From positions 4,948,336 to 5,012,335 of the forward strand of contig NC_019695.1 of NCBI RefSeq assembly GCF_000317125.1: a DNA stretch of 64,000 bases. The letters are read 5' to 3'. Made by a program: the position numbers and the translations under genes. Below, in pieces: positions 46,195 to 55,402 of this stretch. The DNA is from Chroococcidiopsis thermalis PCC 7203. Lineage in GTDB: Bacteria > Cyanobacteriota > Cyanobacteriia > Cyanobacteriales > Chroococcidiopsidaceae. The notes under the pieces were generated by a model. It was not told the origin of the DNA and did not search any database. It worked only from the letters and a program-made list of their open reading frames with translations. The first letter of the stretch is position 1, and each line of letters begins with the position of its first letter.

Positions 46195-46356
46195 GGTTAT
46201 AAGTAAAACTGTATTTATTGATACGATTTTATAATAACTCGGCGGATAAATAAATACGTCTGTAGCTAGAAATACATTTTTTTACATTTGTGGAGATGCG
46301 ATCGCAATATCTCCTAACACAAATCGCTGTTTTCAGTTACGTAGGGTACACAATGT

Positions 46357-46388
46357 GTAGGGGGGCACAGCTAACTGTGCCCCCCTAC
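46357..46388. repeat. GC-rich palindrome, 14-bp perfect stem
   Basis: GTAGGGGGGCACAG, loop CTAA, and the exact reverse complement CTGTGCCCCCCTAC. It belongs to the same dispersed family as 30835-30866 and lies downstream of the CobW-like gene. Confidence 0.9.
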
Positions 46389-46452
46389 GAATGTAATGCC
46401 AAGTATTTCCCGCAAAGGCGCTAAATCAGCTCTGCATCTTTGCGCCATATTT

Positions 46453-47571
46453 TCATCCTTTGCTAAACCCTTTACCACGACTGGTAGAAGGCAGACAAAT
46501 GCAGTTTTGTAGTTGTTGAAGCAAAGCCTCTCGATCTAGATTTTGTCCGATCAGTACCAGTTGATTCTTTTTGGGTTTGCCGTTCCATTCCTCGTCTTCT
46601 AGAGTAAAGCGCTTACCACAGAGGTGAAAAATATGGCGTTTTGGACTTTCCTCAAACCACATAATCCCCTTGGCGCGGAAGATATTTTCAGGAAGTTGGT
46701 TGTCTAGAAAATACTGAAACTTTCTAATTGCCAGTGGCTTATCGCTTTGGAAAGATATTGAGGTAAAACCATCGTTCTCTAAGTGATCGGAGTGATGATG
46801 GTGATGGTCGTGATGGTCGTGATGGTCGTGATGGTCGTGGTCGCAGTCTGAATGGTCGTGATGGTCGTGATGGTCGTGATGGTCGTGATGGTCGTGACCA
46901 GCGGGAGTATCGAAATACTTATCCGACTCGAACAGACCGACGCTAAGAATCAATGGGAGAGGAACTTGCGATCGCGTTGTCCGCAAAATTCTTGCCCCAT
47001 CTTTAATATCCCGAATCTTGACTTCTAAAAGATCGAGATCTGCTTCCTCGACTAAATCCGCCTTGTTAAGAATGATGACATCCCCATAGGCAATTTGACT
47101 GTAAGCTGCTTGAGAGTTAAACAGATCCAAACTGTAATTTGCCGCATCTACGACCGTGATGATTGAATCTAGGCGTGTCATGTCGCGTAACTCCGTGCCT
47201 AGAAAAGTCAGCGCCACAGGGAGAGGATCGGCAACTCCTGTTGTTTCTACGACGAGATAATCAACTTTTTCTGGACGTTCCAACACTTTGTAAACGGCTT
47301 CTACCAAATCATTATTAATCGTGCAGCAGATACAGCCGTTACTCAACTCCACCATGTCATCACCTGTGGTGACGATCAACTCGTTATCAATCCCAATTTC
47401 GCCGAATTCATTCACTAAAACGGCTGTTTTGAGACCTTGCTGGTTAGTCAGGATGTGATTGAGCAGAGTTGTTTTACCGCTACCGAGAAAGCCTGTAATG
47501 ATAGTGACTGGTAGCCCCTGTTTCGGTGCATCCATTGCGGGAGATTGGTCAGAACCTACTGCTGATTGCAT
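46453..47571 (-). CDS. CobW/COG0523 G3E GTPase, His-rich metallochaperone
   Basis: This 372-residue G3E-family GTPase has Walker A GFLGSGKT (27-34), metal site CICC (Cys80, Cys82, Cys83), VVETTGVADP and NKADLVEEADL. C-terminal CobW domain: SISFQSDKPLAIRKFQYFL and FEESPKRHIFHLCGKRF. Between the domains (about residues 222-260) lies an exceptional His/Asp run encoded by 9-bp repeats. COG0523 proteins with His-rich linkers act as zinc or other metal chaperones (ZNG1/YeiR/CobW), so zinc handling is the likeliest role. No Zur-like palindrome was found upstream. Confidence 0.88.
   Translation of the reverse strand: MQSAVGSDQSPAMDAPKQGLPVTIITGFLGSGKTTLLNHILTNQQGLKTAVLVNEFGEIGIDNELIVTTGDDMVELSNGCICCTINNDLVEAVYKVLERPEKVDYLVVETTGVADPLPVALTFLGTELRDMTRLDSIITVVDAANYSLDLFNSQAAYSQIAYGDVIILNKADLVEEADLDLLEVKIRDIKDGARILRTTRSQVPLPLILSVGLFESDKYFDTPAGHDHHDHHDHHDHHDHSDCDHDHHDHHDHHDHHHHHSDHLENDGFTSISFQSDKPLAIRKFQYFLDNQLPENIFRAKGIMWFEESPKRHIFHLCGKRFTLEDEEWNGKPKKNQLVLIGQNLDREALLQQLQNCICLPSTSRGKGFSKG
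46790..46905. repeat. Tandem 9-bp repeat coding His-Asp-His
   Basis: Two arrays of TGGTCGTGA units (reverse strand codes HDH) form the His-rich linker of the CobW-like protein. Repeat number may vary between strains. Confidence 0.85.
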
Positions 47572-47802
47572 AGCGCTGCTGATTTAAATCTTGAAAGTCT
47601 TATCTTACAATCTGCTAGGGCAAGAAGTATGACTTACACTCTTGCCCCATCTTTATTCATTATGTCGCGTTCGATGAATTCAGGAGGCGCTTAGCAAAAT
47701 TCGCGATCGATACACCGACTCAATCTCCGCTGGAAACCGATCGCCTCGAATGAGCGATCGCCTGAAGTGACGTAGCTGCGATCCAAAAAGGCAAGTCAAG
47801 CT

Positions 47803-48321
47803 TTAAGTTGAATAGTTAAACATCTTGACTATCGTAGTCATAGGCAAAAATAGTCGATTTGGACGATCTGGAAACGGAATAAAGTCATAATATTCGTAAA
47901 AAGAACGAGCCTTTTCATCTTTGGCATCAACCACTACAGCCATTGAAGCGACACTATTTGCATGTGACTGACTGCGGTACAAGGCATCCATCAATAACTC
48001 TTCGCCTAATCCCTTGCCTCGGTAATTTTCATCAACTGCTAATCGTCCGAGCAAAGTTGCTGGTAAACTTGGAGATCTCGGCAGCTTTTTAACTATCTGG
48101 GCTGGTAGTTCTCCTGCAATAATACTCGTTCCGCTCAACGTGTAATACCCAATAACGACATTAGAGGTTTTGTCAAACAAGACGTAAGGAATAGCAACAT
48201 AATTACGAGCATCTTGTCCTGCCTGCTTCTGAAGATAACGATCTAGTTTTTCAACGCCGCAACAAAAAACCGCTCGGTTATGCTCTGAACCCAGCGGCTC
48301 TATTAAATAATCAAAATCCAT
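47803..48321 (-). CDS. GNAT-family acetyltransferase toxin (TacT-like)
   Basis: This 172-residue GNAT protein with CGVEKLDRYLQKQAGQD, a beta-hairpin around VIGYYTLSGTSI, acetyl-CoA loop LGRLAVDENYRGKGLGEELL and FYEYYDFIPFPDRPNRLF matches the TacT/AtaT-like toxins that acetylate charged tRNAs and block translation. It lies 13 bases downstream of a DUF1778 antitoxin gene, the standard arrangement. The toxic target cannot be read from sequence. Confidence 0.85.
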   Translation of the reverse strand: MDFDYLIEPLGSEHNRAVFCCGVEKLDRYLQKQAGQDARNYVAIPYVLFDKTSNVVIGYYTLSGTSIIAGELPAQIVKKLPRSPSLPATLLGRLAVDENYRGKGLGEELLMDALYRSQSHANSVASMAVVVDAKDEKARSFYEYYDFIPFPDRPNRLFLPMTTIVKMFNYST

Positions 48322-48334
48322 TGAGCGATTTCAC

Positions 48335-48646
48335 CTACAATTCCATTTTTTGCTGATAACGTCTAGCGGCAGCTCGTAGTTTATTGCTTGGCTCTGGGGG
48401 ATTAAGCAGTGCTTCAACAAAAACTGCTCGATCGCGCGCGCTTAAAATCATCAGCTCCTGTTCCTGAATCGCCTGTTTTGCTGCCTCAGCTACACTGCTA
48501 ATCACAAAATCTGTCAGCGAACGTCCTTGGAGATCGGCAGCTCGCTGAAACAACTCTTTTTGCTCTTTAGTAACGCGAGCCTCTAACCGTTCACCCTTAG
48601 CACGTTCTCTTGTAGGCTTACGGCTTTTATTTGCCGTGTTATGCAT
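48335..48646 (-). CDS. DUF1778 antitoxin (TacA-like RHH)
   Basis: From ATG 48646 the 103-residue protein has a basic start (KSRKPTRERAKGERLEARV), a ribbon-helix-helix-like segment (TKEQKELFQRAADLQGRSLTDFVISSVAEAA) shown here in part and a C-terminal toxin-neutralising tail (VFVEALLNPPEPSNKL). It normally binds its own promoter. The reading frame is open to 48691, but that part is taken up by direct repeats likely to be the operator, so ATG 48646 is preferred. Confidence 0.85.
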   Translation of the reverse strand: MHNTANKSRKPTRERAKGERLEARVTKEQKELFQRAADLQGRSLTDFVISSVAEAAKQAIQEQELMILSARDRAVFVEALLNPPEPSNKLRAAARRYQQKMEL

Positions 48647-48655
48647 AATAATTGT

Positions 48656-48695
48656 GTCCAAATACGTCCAAATATGTCTAATTATGTTCAACTAT
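48656..48695 (-). promoter_or_regulatory. Four 10-bp direct repeats upstream of the antitoxin gene
   Basis: GTCCAAATAC, GTCCAAATAT, GTCTAATTAT and GTTCAACTAT follow each other without gaps (4 x 10 bp), ending 10 bases before the antitoxin ATG. The helical-turn spacing suggests an operator for the RHH antitoxin. Confidence 0.6.
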
Positions 48696-49005
48696 ACTGA
48701 GTATTGTACGGCAATTGATCGTACCTGTCAAAAAATGAGTTCGTTCCCTATCCAAGTCAATAAACTTTAGTTGTCGGTTATCAGTTATCAGTGACCAGTT
48801 ATCAGTCAACCAACAACTAACAACTGACAACCAATCCCACGTAGAATTACGCGATCGATTTAGTATATTGTTCTACTAAGAGATCGCAAGTTTGGGGCGA
48901 TCGCTTCTCTTGAATGCAAGACCGATTGGTGTTTGTATAACAGGTAAGAGGTCGTATCTCTACACTGATAACCGCTCGCAGAGAACTGATAACTGATAAC
49001 TGACA
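48696..49005. other. Intergenic region with STRR
   Basis: GTTATCAGTGACCAGTTATCAGTCAACC repeats in part at about 48775-48835 and GATAACTGATAACTG at 48985-49003. No gene seen. Confidence 0.5.
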
Positions 49006-50445
49006 ATGCAATCTTCTGCTACACTGACGCTTTGCGAATCTTCCGAGCCAGCGGGAGCGCGAGAACAACCGCGTTATTTTCTCTCTCCCAATGAAGAAAT
49101 TGTCATTGGGCGATCGCCTGATTGTCAAATTGCTCTCGATCCTAAGCGTTACACGACGGTTTCGCGCTATCACGCCAAGTTACGCTGGCAAAAAAGTTCC
49201 GAGCCTGTTTGGGAAGTTTGTAACCTCAGCTCGACCAACGGCACGTATATTAACGGTAAGCAAATTGGCGAAGAATGGCGGAGGTTAAAATCGGGCGATC
49301 GCATTACCCTTAGTTGGGAAGGTGCAGAGTTTCTGTTTGAATGCCAAGCTTTGCCTGCGACTGTACTCGTTAAAGCTCCGACGAGCGCCCAAAAACCGAT
49401 AACGGAAGCTCATGCAAATGCAGTTGTCCCTGTAGCAGAATCAGCAGTTGAGCCTGAACCAATCGTTGCTACACCAGAACCACCGCAACCTGAAGTAGTA
49501 CAGCCACCCGCTCCTGAAATCGAGCCAGCCAAGCCAGCACCACAGACTGATGCGGTGGAACAACCTGCGGCGATCGCCCAACCAGAAGCAGCAGCGATCG
49601 CTCCAATCCCCGAACCTATATCTGCTGTCATTTCTGCAAGTCCTGCGATTCCAGCACTACCCGATACTGGTAAAAGCTTATGGGAGCTTGGTTTAAATCC
49701 AACAATTCTGACATTAACCGGACATTCAGATTTGGTACGTACAGTTGCGTTTAGTCCTGACGGTCAAGTTCTTGCTAGCGGTAGCGCTGATAAAACCATC
49801 AAATTGTGGCAACTCAATACTGGGCAAGTTGTCAATACCTTTAACGGACATAAATCGGCGATTAATGCCGTTGCGTTTAGTCCTGACAGTCAAGTTCTTG
49901 CCAGTGGTAGCGCCGATAAGACAATCAAACTCTGGAACCTCAGCACGGCTGAAGAAATCTCTACTTTTATCGGTCATAGTTCGGCTGTAAATAGCGTTGC
50001 GTTTAGCTCTGATTGTCAGATGCTAGTGAGTGGCAGCGCGGATAAAACCGTGAGACTATGGGATCTCGGCACGGGTGCAGAAATCCACAAACTGGAAGGA
50101 TACAAATTAGGGGTGAATGCGGTGGCTATTAGCCCTGACGGTCAAATTATCGCTAGTGGCGGTGCAGATAAGATTATTAAACTGTGGCATATCGATACGG
50201 GTGAAGAATCTGCTTTGCCAGCTTTGCGGGCTGCGGTAAACGCGATCGCCTTTAGTCCTGATGGTAAACTACTAGCGATCGCGACTGAAGATAAATTACT
50301 CAAAGTCTGGGATCTAAGTGCAGCAGAGGAAGTGTATGCTATCTGCGGCTATGCATGGCAAGTTGGGGCGATCGCGATTAGTCCGAACGGGCAATTCCTC
50401 GCTAGTGGCGATCGCGACAAGGCGATCGCGCTGTGGCAGTTATAG
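49006..50445 (+). CDS. FHA domain and WD40 repeat protein
   Basis: The N-terminal forkhead-associated domain (about residues 24-108) has IVIGRSPDCQIAL, SRYHAKL and LSSTNGTYING, the phosphothreonine-binding core. A Pro/Ala/Glu-rich linker (about 120-225) follows. Then six WD40 repeats, each with GH...V..VAFSPDG..LASGSADKTIKLW, finish the protein. It probably reads phosphorylation by Hanks-type kinases and scaffolds partners. It lies just upstream of the membrane Ser/Thr kinase on the same strand. Confidence 0.9.
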   Translation: MQSSATLTLCESSEPAGAREQPRYFLSPNEEIVIGRSPDCQIALDPKRYTTVSRYHAKLRWQKSSEPVWEVCNLSSTNGTYINGKQIGEEWRRLKSGDRITLSWEGAEFLFECQALPATVLVKAPTSAQKPITEAHANAVVPVAESAVEPEPIVATPEPPQPEVVQPPAPEIEPAKPAPQTDAVEQPAAIAQPEAAAIAPIPEPISAVISASPAIPALPDTGKSLWELGLNPTILTLTGHSDLVRTVAFSPDGQVLASGSADKTIKLWQLNTGQVVNTFNGHKSAINAVAFSPDSQVLASGSADKTIKLWNLSTAEEISTFIGHSSAVNSVAFSSDCQMLVSGSADKTVRLWDLGTGAEIHKLEGYKLGVNAVAISPDGQIIASGGADKIIKLWHIDTGEESALPALRAAVNAIAFSPDGKLLAIATEDKLLKVWDLSAAEEVYAICGYAWQVGAIAISPNGQFLASGDRDKAIALWQL

Positions 50446-50472
50446 CAATTCTCGATTGCGTACGCGATCTTT

Positions 50473-50501
50473 GTAGGGGCTCTTTCTCTGTGCGCCCCTA
50501 C
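50473..50501. repeat. Degenerate GC-rich palindrome
   Basis: GTAGGGGC...GCCCCTAC arms, spaced by 13 bases, are a member of the dispersed GTAGGGGCGC family in the gap after the FHA-WD40 gene. Confidence 0.7.
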
Positions 50502-50727
50502 TACTTTATAGTAATTGTACTGCGTAATTAGAATAGTAAATATTTTTAGCAAAGCTTATGATTTCATAATCCATAAATCTGTCATAGTTAGGTTTTAGAA
50601 TTACTTGTCTGATTGCGGATTATCTTACTAACCAATTTTTTAACAAAAAGTAAATAAAAAACAGATAATATCCGAAATCATCTACTTTTCAATTGAATGC
50701 ATCTTTAACTCGCAAAATATCACATCA

Positions 50728-52794
50728 ATGCTAGGTCAATTATTAGATGGGCGTTATCGAGTCCTGAAAGTCTTGGGTGCAGGTGGATTTAGCCAAACTT
50801 ACATCGCTGAAGATACCCGTCGTCCTGGTAATCCTTGCTGTGTAGTCAAACATTTGAAGCCAGCAAATAGCAATACCAACTTTTTAATAGCAGCTAGACG
50901 ATTATTTGATAAAGAAGCCAAAATTTTAGAAAAGCTAGGAATTCACGACCAAATTCCCAGATTACTAGCCTATTTCGAGCAAGACCAAGAATTTTATTTG
51001 GTGCAAGAGTTAATCGAAGGACATTTGCTAAGTGCAGAATTGTTCGGTGGTCGTCGTTGGCACGAAGATCGAGTAATCCAAATGCTCTTAGACGTGTTAG
51101 GGATTCTTAACTTCGTGCATCAGCAGGGAGCAATCCATCGCGATGTCAAACCAAATAACATAATTCGTCGCCAACAAGATAATAAATTAGTCCTCGTAGA
51201 TTTTGGTATTGTTAAAGAGATTAACGTCCAACTGCTGACAGCTCAAAGCCAAGTTAGCGCCTCGATCGCCGTGGGTACTGTTGGATATATGCCACCGGAA
51301 CAAGCGCGAGGTAGACCGCAATTCAATAGCGATATCTACGCGCTGGGAGTCATTGCGATTCAGGCACTCACCGGACTCACGACGCAAGATTTAAGAGAAA
51401 ATTTTCAGGGAGAAATTGACTGGCAAGGTCAGGCACAAGTTAGCGATCGCCTCGCAGCAACGATCGACAAAATGGTACGCTACGACTTTAGAGAGCGCTA
51501 TCAGTCAGCAGCTGAAGTTATAGAGGCATTGCGATCGCCATCTTCAATCAACGCTGGTTATGCCACGACAGAGTTAGACCAACGCCCCAAATACTCGCAG
51601 ACGCAACAAGCAAGTCAATACGCCGTCTTACCAGCGACAGCTCCCAGCAGTCAGTTTTCGGCTCCGTCAATTCCTCAGACTCCAGTTAACTTCACTCAGC
51701 CAGCGACGAACCAAAACATCACGACAAATTCACCCAGCACTCAACCTAGCAAGCGATCGGGTGGTTTAGCTAATTTTGCGGCTAAACTCAAATCTCCTTT
51801 GGGAATGACTATGGGTGCTGCTGCTGTCGTTAGTGTCGCGGCTGCTTTCGGACTGGTCGTGATGAATAAAGAAAGCATCAAATCTGGCTTAGCACAAGTT
51901 GAAGTGTTGAAAAAAACAAAACAATACGAAGAATGCATCAAGCATGGCGCAACTATTAACATTCCTAGCAGCAATACCATAGAAGATAAACAAGCACAAA
52001 CAAATTTAACGAAATCGGTTAATGAGTGTCGCATCGCTCAAGCTAAAGCTTTAGCAGAGGAATTCAAAATTGCTGAGGCGCTAGCAGTCGTGTCTACAGT
52101 GCCAGCGGAGCAACCTTTGTTTGAAGAAGCTCAACTACTCACTAGTCAGTGGTCTAAGAGAATTTTTCAAGAAGCGAAAGACGCTTATGAAAGAGATGGT
52201 GATTTTGAAAAAGCTGTTTTATTAACCAGAGCAATTCCTCCAAAAAGCTCTATTTTTAAAGACGTAAGACAAACAGTCGCTACTTGGGAAAGAGAATCAA
52301 AAACGAATCAAGACTACTTAAAACTAGCAGAACAAGCCCTCAGCCAAAGTCGATGGCAGGATGCAGTTAACACAGCTAAAAAAATTCCATCCAGCACGCT
52401 ATTTTGGAATACAAAACGTAACGAAATTGTCGAGCAAGCTAATGCTCGACTGGCGCAAAAACCAAATCCACCAACTCCATCTCCCGCTGCTGCTAAACCA
52501 GCTCAAGTCCTGCCTCAACAGCCACAGCCAGTTATCAAAGCTGTAAATCCTCCTATACAGCAGAAGATTCCAGGATCTAGTAAAGCTGCTAAATCGACTC
52601 CTGAAGCATCAATCCCAGAGTTGAAACAAACTTCTACATTTGTCGAGCCAGATGCGTCAGATCCTTGTCCCAACGGCGATCCAGCATTTGGATGCGTGGA
52701 TGACAATAATAGCGCCACCGAGGAAGCACCTAATAGTGCGATCGAACAAGAACCAAATGGTAACAGCACCGAGGATAATAATCCAGGTTGGTAG
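50728..52794 (+). CDS. Membrane serine/threonine protein kinase
   Basis: The kinase domain occupies residues 1-270: AGGFSQTYIAED, VVKHLKP, AIHRDVKPNN, LVDFGIVK and VGTVGYMPPEQARGR. A Gln/Ser/Pro-rich spacer leads to one membrane helix (GMTMGAAAVVSVAAAFGLVV, about residues 355-375). The outer region has helical repeats (VEVLKKTKQYEECIKHG, FEKAVLLTRAIPPKS, WQDAVNTAKKIPSS) of TPR-like character, then a Pro-rich and acidic tail ending EDNNPGW. The outer repeats may sense a ligand. Paralogue of the kinase at 41984. Confidence 0.9.
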   Translation: MLGQLLDGRYRVLKVLGAGGFSQTYIAEDTRRPGNPCCVVKHLKPANSNTNFLIAARRLFDKEAKILEKLGIHDQIPRLLAYFEQDQEFYLVQELIEGHLLSAELFGGRRWHEDRVIQMLLDVLGILNFVHQQGAIHRDVKPNNIIRRQQDNKLVLVDFGIVKEINVQLLTAQSQVSASIAVGTVGYMPPEQARGRPQFNSDIYALGVIAIQALTGLTTQDLRENFQGEIDWQGQAQVSDRLAATIDKMVRYDFRERYQSAAEVIEALRSPSSINAGYATTELDQRPKYSQTQQASQYAVLPATAPSSQFSAPSIPQTPVNFTQPATNQNITTNSPSTQPSKRSGGLANFAAKLKSPLGMTMGAAAVVSVAAAFGLVVMNKESIKSGLAQVEVLKKTKQYEECIKHGATINIPSSNTIEDKQAQTNLTKSVNECRIAQAKALAEEFKIAEALAVVSTVPAEQPLFEEAQLLTSQWSKRIFQEAKDAYERDGDFEKAVLLTRAIPPKSSIFKDVRQTVATWERESKTNQDYLKLAEQALSQSRWQDAVNTAKKIPSSTLFWNTKRNEIVEQANARLAQKPNPPTPSPAAAKPAQVLPQQPQPVIKAVNPPIQQKIPGSSKAAKSTPEASIPELKQTSTFVEPDASDPCPNGDPAFGCVDDNNSATEEAPNSAIEQEPNGNSTEDNNPGW

Positions 52795-52804
52795 TGTGTT
52801 TATT

Positions 52805-53026
<222 letters not shown>

Positions 53027-53029
53027 CTT

Positions 53030-55120
53030 ATGTCACCCAAATATGAAAAGCTACAAGCACGAATTCAGGAAATTCAAAAATTTGTCAGCACTAACTTTGA
53101 GCGAGATCGAAAATTTAGAACGGTTTTTCAAGAATTAGAAAAAATTGCCGCTTGTCTCAAAACAGAAAAAATAAAATTACAAATTGTCAGCAATAACTCG
53201 ATCGCAGCGCGATCGCTTCAAATTTATTTCGAGCGGCATAGATTATCGCAATTTTATCAGGTTGGAGTCAGCGCTTTACCAAAGCAGGTCGAACCCGTGC
53301 GATCGGCAGGAAGTGCCATACTAGTATTATCGACATCTAGCAGCGAAAAAATATACCCGCTTTCTACTACTGAAACAACTAGTATCGGACGTAATCCTGA
53401 TAGCAAAATAGCAATCGATTCAAGTTTGTACAAAAAAGTTTCTTGGAATCACGCTCAAATTAGTCCTTGTGGAAATTTAGCTTGGGAAATTTGCGATCGC
53501 AACAGCACTAATGGGACTTATATTAATGGAGTTCGATTACAAGGATGCCAAAAATTACAGACAGGCGATCGCATTACTCTCGCCGCATCAGCAAGTTCGG
53601 CTTATCCAGAATTTGTGTTTGAGTACAGTTTAACGACTGAATACCCAGAATCTTTAGTAGAAATGCTCGATTGCGATATTCTTTGTTTGGTGTGCGATCT
53701 CGCCACACTTACAAACGCTTGGCAGGGATTAATAACGATCGCTAATGCAGCACCGATCGCTAAGTGCGTTGTTATTGGTAGTATTCCCAGTTTAACTCAA
53801 GTTGAAACCTGGCTGCGCAGTCAAGATCTAAGTGATGTTTTTGAATTAGTAGTTCTATCTCTCAGTTCGTTCTCTCTCCAAACTCAAACCTCAGAAATTA
53901 ATTCAGTAGCGCAACAAGAACTAGAAAAATTTTGTCAATCTTTAGAAACATTTATTAAAGGTAAGCCAGAAGATATTTTAGCTCAACGATTGACTGCACG
54001 AGTGATAAAAGAACTTAGCGTCATCGAGCAAGTTCTCGATCGCGAAGCTGAGGCGATCGCTCAACAACTTCAGCAAGAAGAAGCGCGAATTCAAGGTTTA
54101 GCAACTGACGATGTAAAAGAGCAGGCAAAGAAAGCTTTACGAAAAGCTAGTGATGACAAGGATAAGTTTTTTAAGCAAGTTAAGCTCGAACTCAATCAAT
54201 CGAAAGCTGCTTTATTAGATATGTATAGTAAAAAAAGTATTACGTACAAAGTTGAAGAGTTTATCGAGCGACTAAAACCGCAACTTTTGAAAAAAGGTGG
54301 ATTTCAATATATTCAACTAAGAGCAGAAAATCCAGTCACTGCGAATGGTAACGTTAACGCCGACTTAACGTATTTTTGCAGCCATGAATTGAAAAAGTGG
54401 GCAGATAAAGAATGGCAATTAGTGACTACGACTTATGGTGAAGGTGGATTAAATACCATAGTTGAAACTGTATATAAAACACTCAATTTCTTACCATCGA
54501 TAAACCTAGAAAAATCCCTTTTTTATTCTGACCGACGCATAGACCTTCAAAAAAGCTTAATGAATTCGTTCATTGAAGCTCCTTATGAAGGTCGCTATCA
54601 GGGGGTTTCTCCACTAACATATGTCCTGAAGCAAATCCGAGCCAACATGATGCAATTTACTTTTCTAGTTGGCTTTGGTGCTATGTTTATTGGGATAAGA
54701 GTCAGTGGTGGTGGCAAGCAAGTTATTTCCAGTATTACCCAACCTCTAAGAGAAAATCCTATTCTGTTTGGTATTGTGATATTTTTATTAATTTGTTTGC
54801 TGACCTACACTTATCAGAAAGATACCACGCTTCAGCTAGAGGCGATCGCCGATAAATTAAGAAAAGAATTATCCAATCACTATCAGTCTTTGAGTAAAAA
54901 TTTAGTCGAGAAATTAGTTTTGGAAATTGCGACAGTTTTAGAGACGGAAGAGAAGCGATTGAAAGATGCTCTAGAAATTGCCAACGATCGATTTACTACT
55001 TATATTATCGATATTGAAAAGAATCAGTTGTTACTTAAAAGTAATTTAGAACAGCAAAAAATCCAACTTAGAAATTTGGACAAAGAAAAAGCCGATCTGC
55101 AAAAGCTAAAAAGATTTTAG
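53030..55120 (+). CDS. FHA-domain membrane protein with dynamin-like layout, no G motifs
   Basis: This 696-residue protein has a helical N-terminus, then an FHA domain (about 105-200) with TSIGRNPDSKIAID, SWNHAQI and NSTNGTYING. A beta/alpha stretch (CDILCLVCDLATL, IAKCVVIGSIPSL) follows, then a long coiled coil (320-400), and two close membrane helices (about 541-558 and 577-595, TFLVGFGAMFIGI and FGIVIFLLICLLTY). A final coiled coil (600-690) ends the chain. The layout is that of bacterial dynamin-like or mitofusin-like proteins, but no P-loop, DxxG or NKxD is visible. It may be a degenerate GTPase with an inserted FHA domain. It is downstream of the Ser/Thr kinase, separated by the 41-bp repeat block. 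Confidence 0.75.
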   Translation: MSPKYEKLQARIQEIQKFVSTNFERDRKFRTVFQELEKIAACLKTEKIKLQIVSNNSIAARSLQIYFERHRLSQFYQVGVSALPKQVEPVRSAGSAILVLSTSSSEKIYPLSTTETTSIGRNPDSKIAIDSSLYKKVSWNHAQISPCGNLAWEICDRNSTNGTYINGVRLQGCQKLQTGDRITLAASASSAYPEFVFEYSLTTEYPESLVEMLDCDILCLVCDLATLTNAWQGLITIANAAPIAKCVVIGSIPSLTQVETWLRSQDLSDVFELVVLSLSSFSLQTQTSEINSVAQQELEKFCQSLETFIKGKPEDILAQRLTARVIKELSVIEQVLDREAEAIAQQLQQEEARIQGLATDDVKEQAKKALRKASDDKDKFFKQVKLELNQSKAALLDMYSKKSITYKVEEFIERLKPQLLKKGGFQYIQLRAENPVTANGNVNADLTYFCSHELKKWADKEWQLVTTTYGEGGLNTIVETVYKTLNFLPSINLEKSLFYSDRRIDLQKSLMNSFIEAPYEGRYQGVSPLTYVLKQIRANMMQFTFLVGFGAMFIGIRVSGGGKQVISSITQPLRENPILFGIVIFLLICLLTYTYQKDTTLQLEAIADKLRKELSNHYQSLSKNLVEKLVLEIATVLETEEKRLKDALEIANDRFTTYIIDIEKNQLLLKSNLEQQKIQLRNLDKEKADLQKLKRF

Positions 55121-55198
55121 TCTGAATTTTCACAGGAGATACTCGCTCGATTCCCTAACTGAATTGAAAAGAGGGCTTTAATTCCCCCTGTTTAAGGG

Positions 55199-55244
55199 TG
55201 TAGGGGCGCACGGCTGTGCGCCCTAACAGCCGTGCGCCTCTACA
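55199..55244. repeat. GC-rich palindrome cluster
   Basis: TGTAGGGGCGCACGGCTGTG is followed by CGCCCTAACAGCCGTGCGCC and TCTACA: two overlapping hairpins of the GTAGGGGCGCAC family, lying between the FHA protein and bgtB. Confidence 0.85.
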
Positions 55245-55402
55245 AACATCACGCACGCAATCGAGAATTGCGATAAATTTGTAGCAAAGCGATCGCCTAA
55301 CTCTGAAAATAAGTCTTAGGATAGTTGGAACTGTTCTTAAAATCTCTCAAATATAGCTTAGCAACAGTTCAACACCATAGATAAAAACAAAAGTTGATTG
55401 CT

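Noticed and set aside
49410-49631. Ala/Gly/Ser-rich minus-strand frame
   Set aside because: Antisense shadow of the Pro/Ala/Glu linker of the FHA-WD40 protein.
49726-49990. Alternative frames across the WD40 repeats on both strands
   Set aside because: Frame shadows caused by the repeated DNA of the WD40 units.
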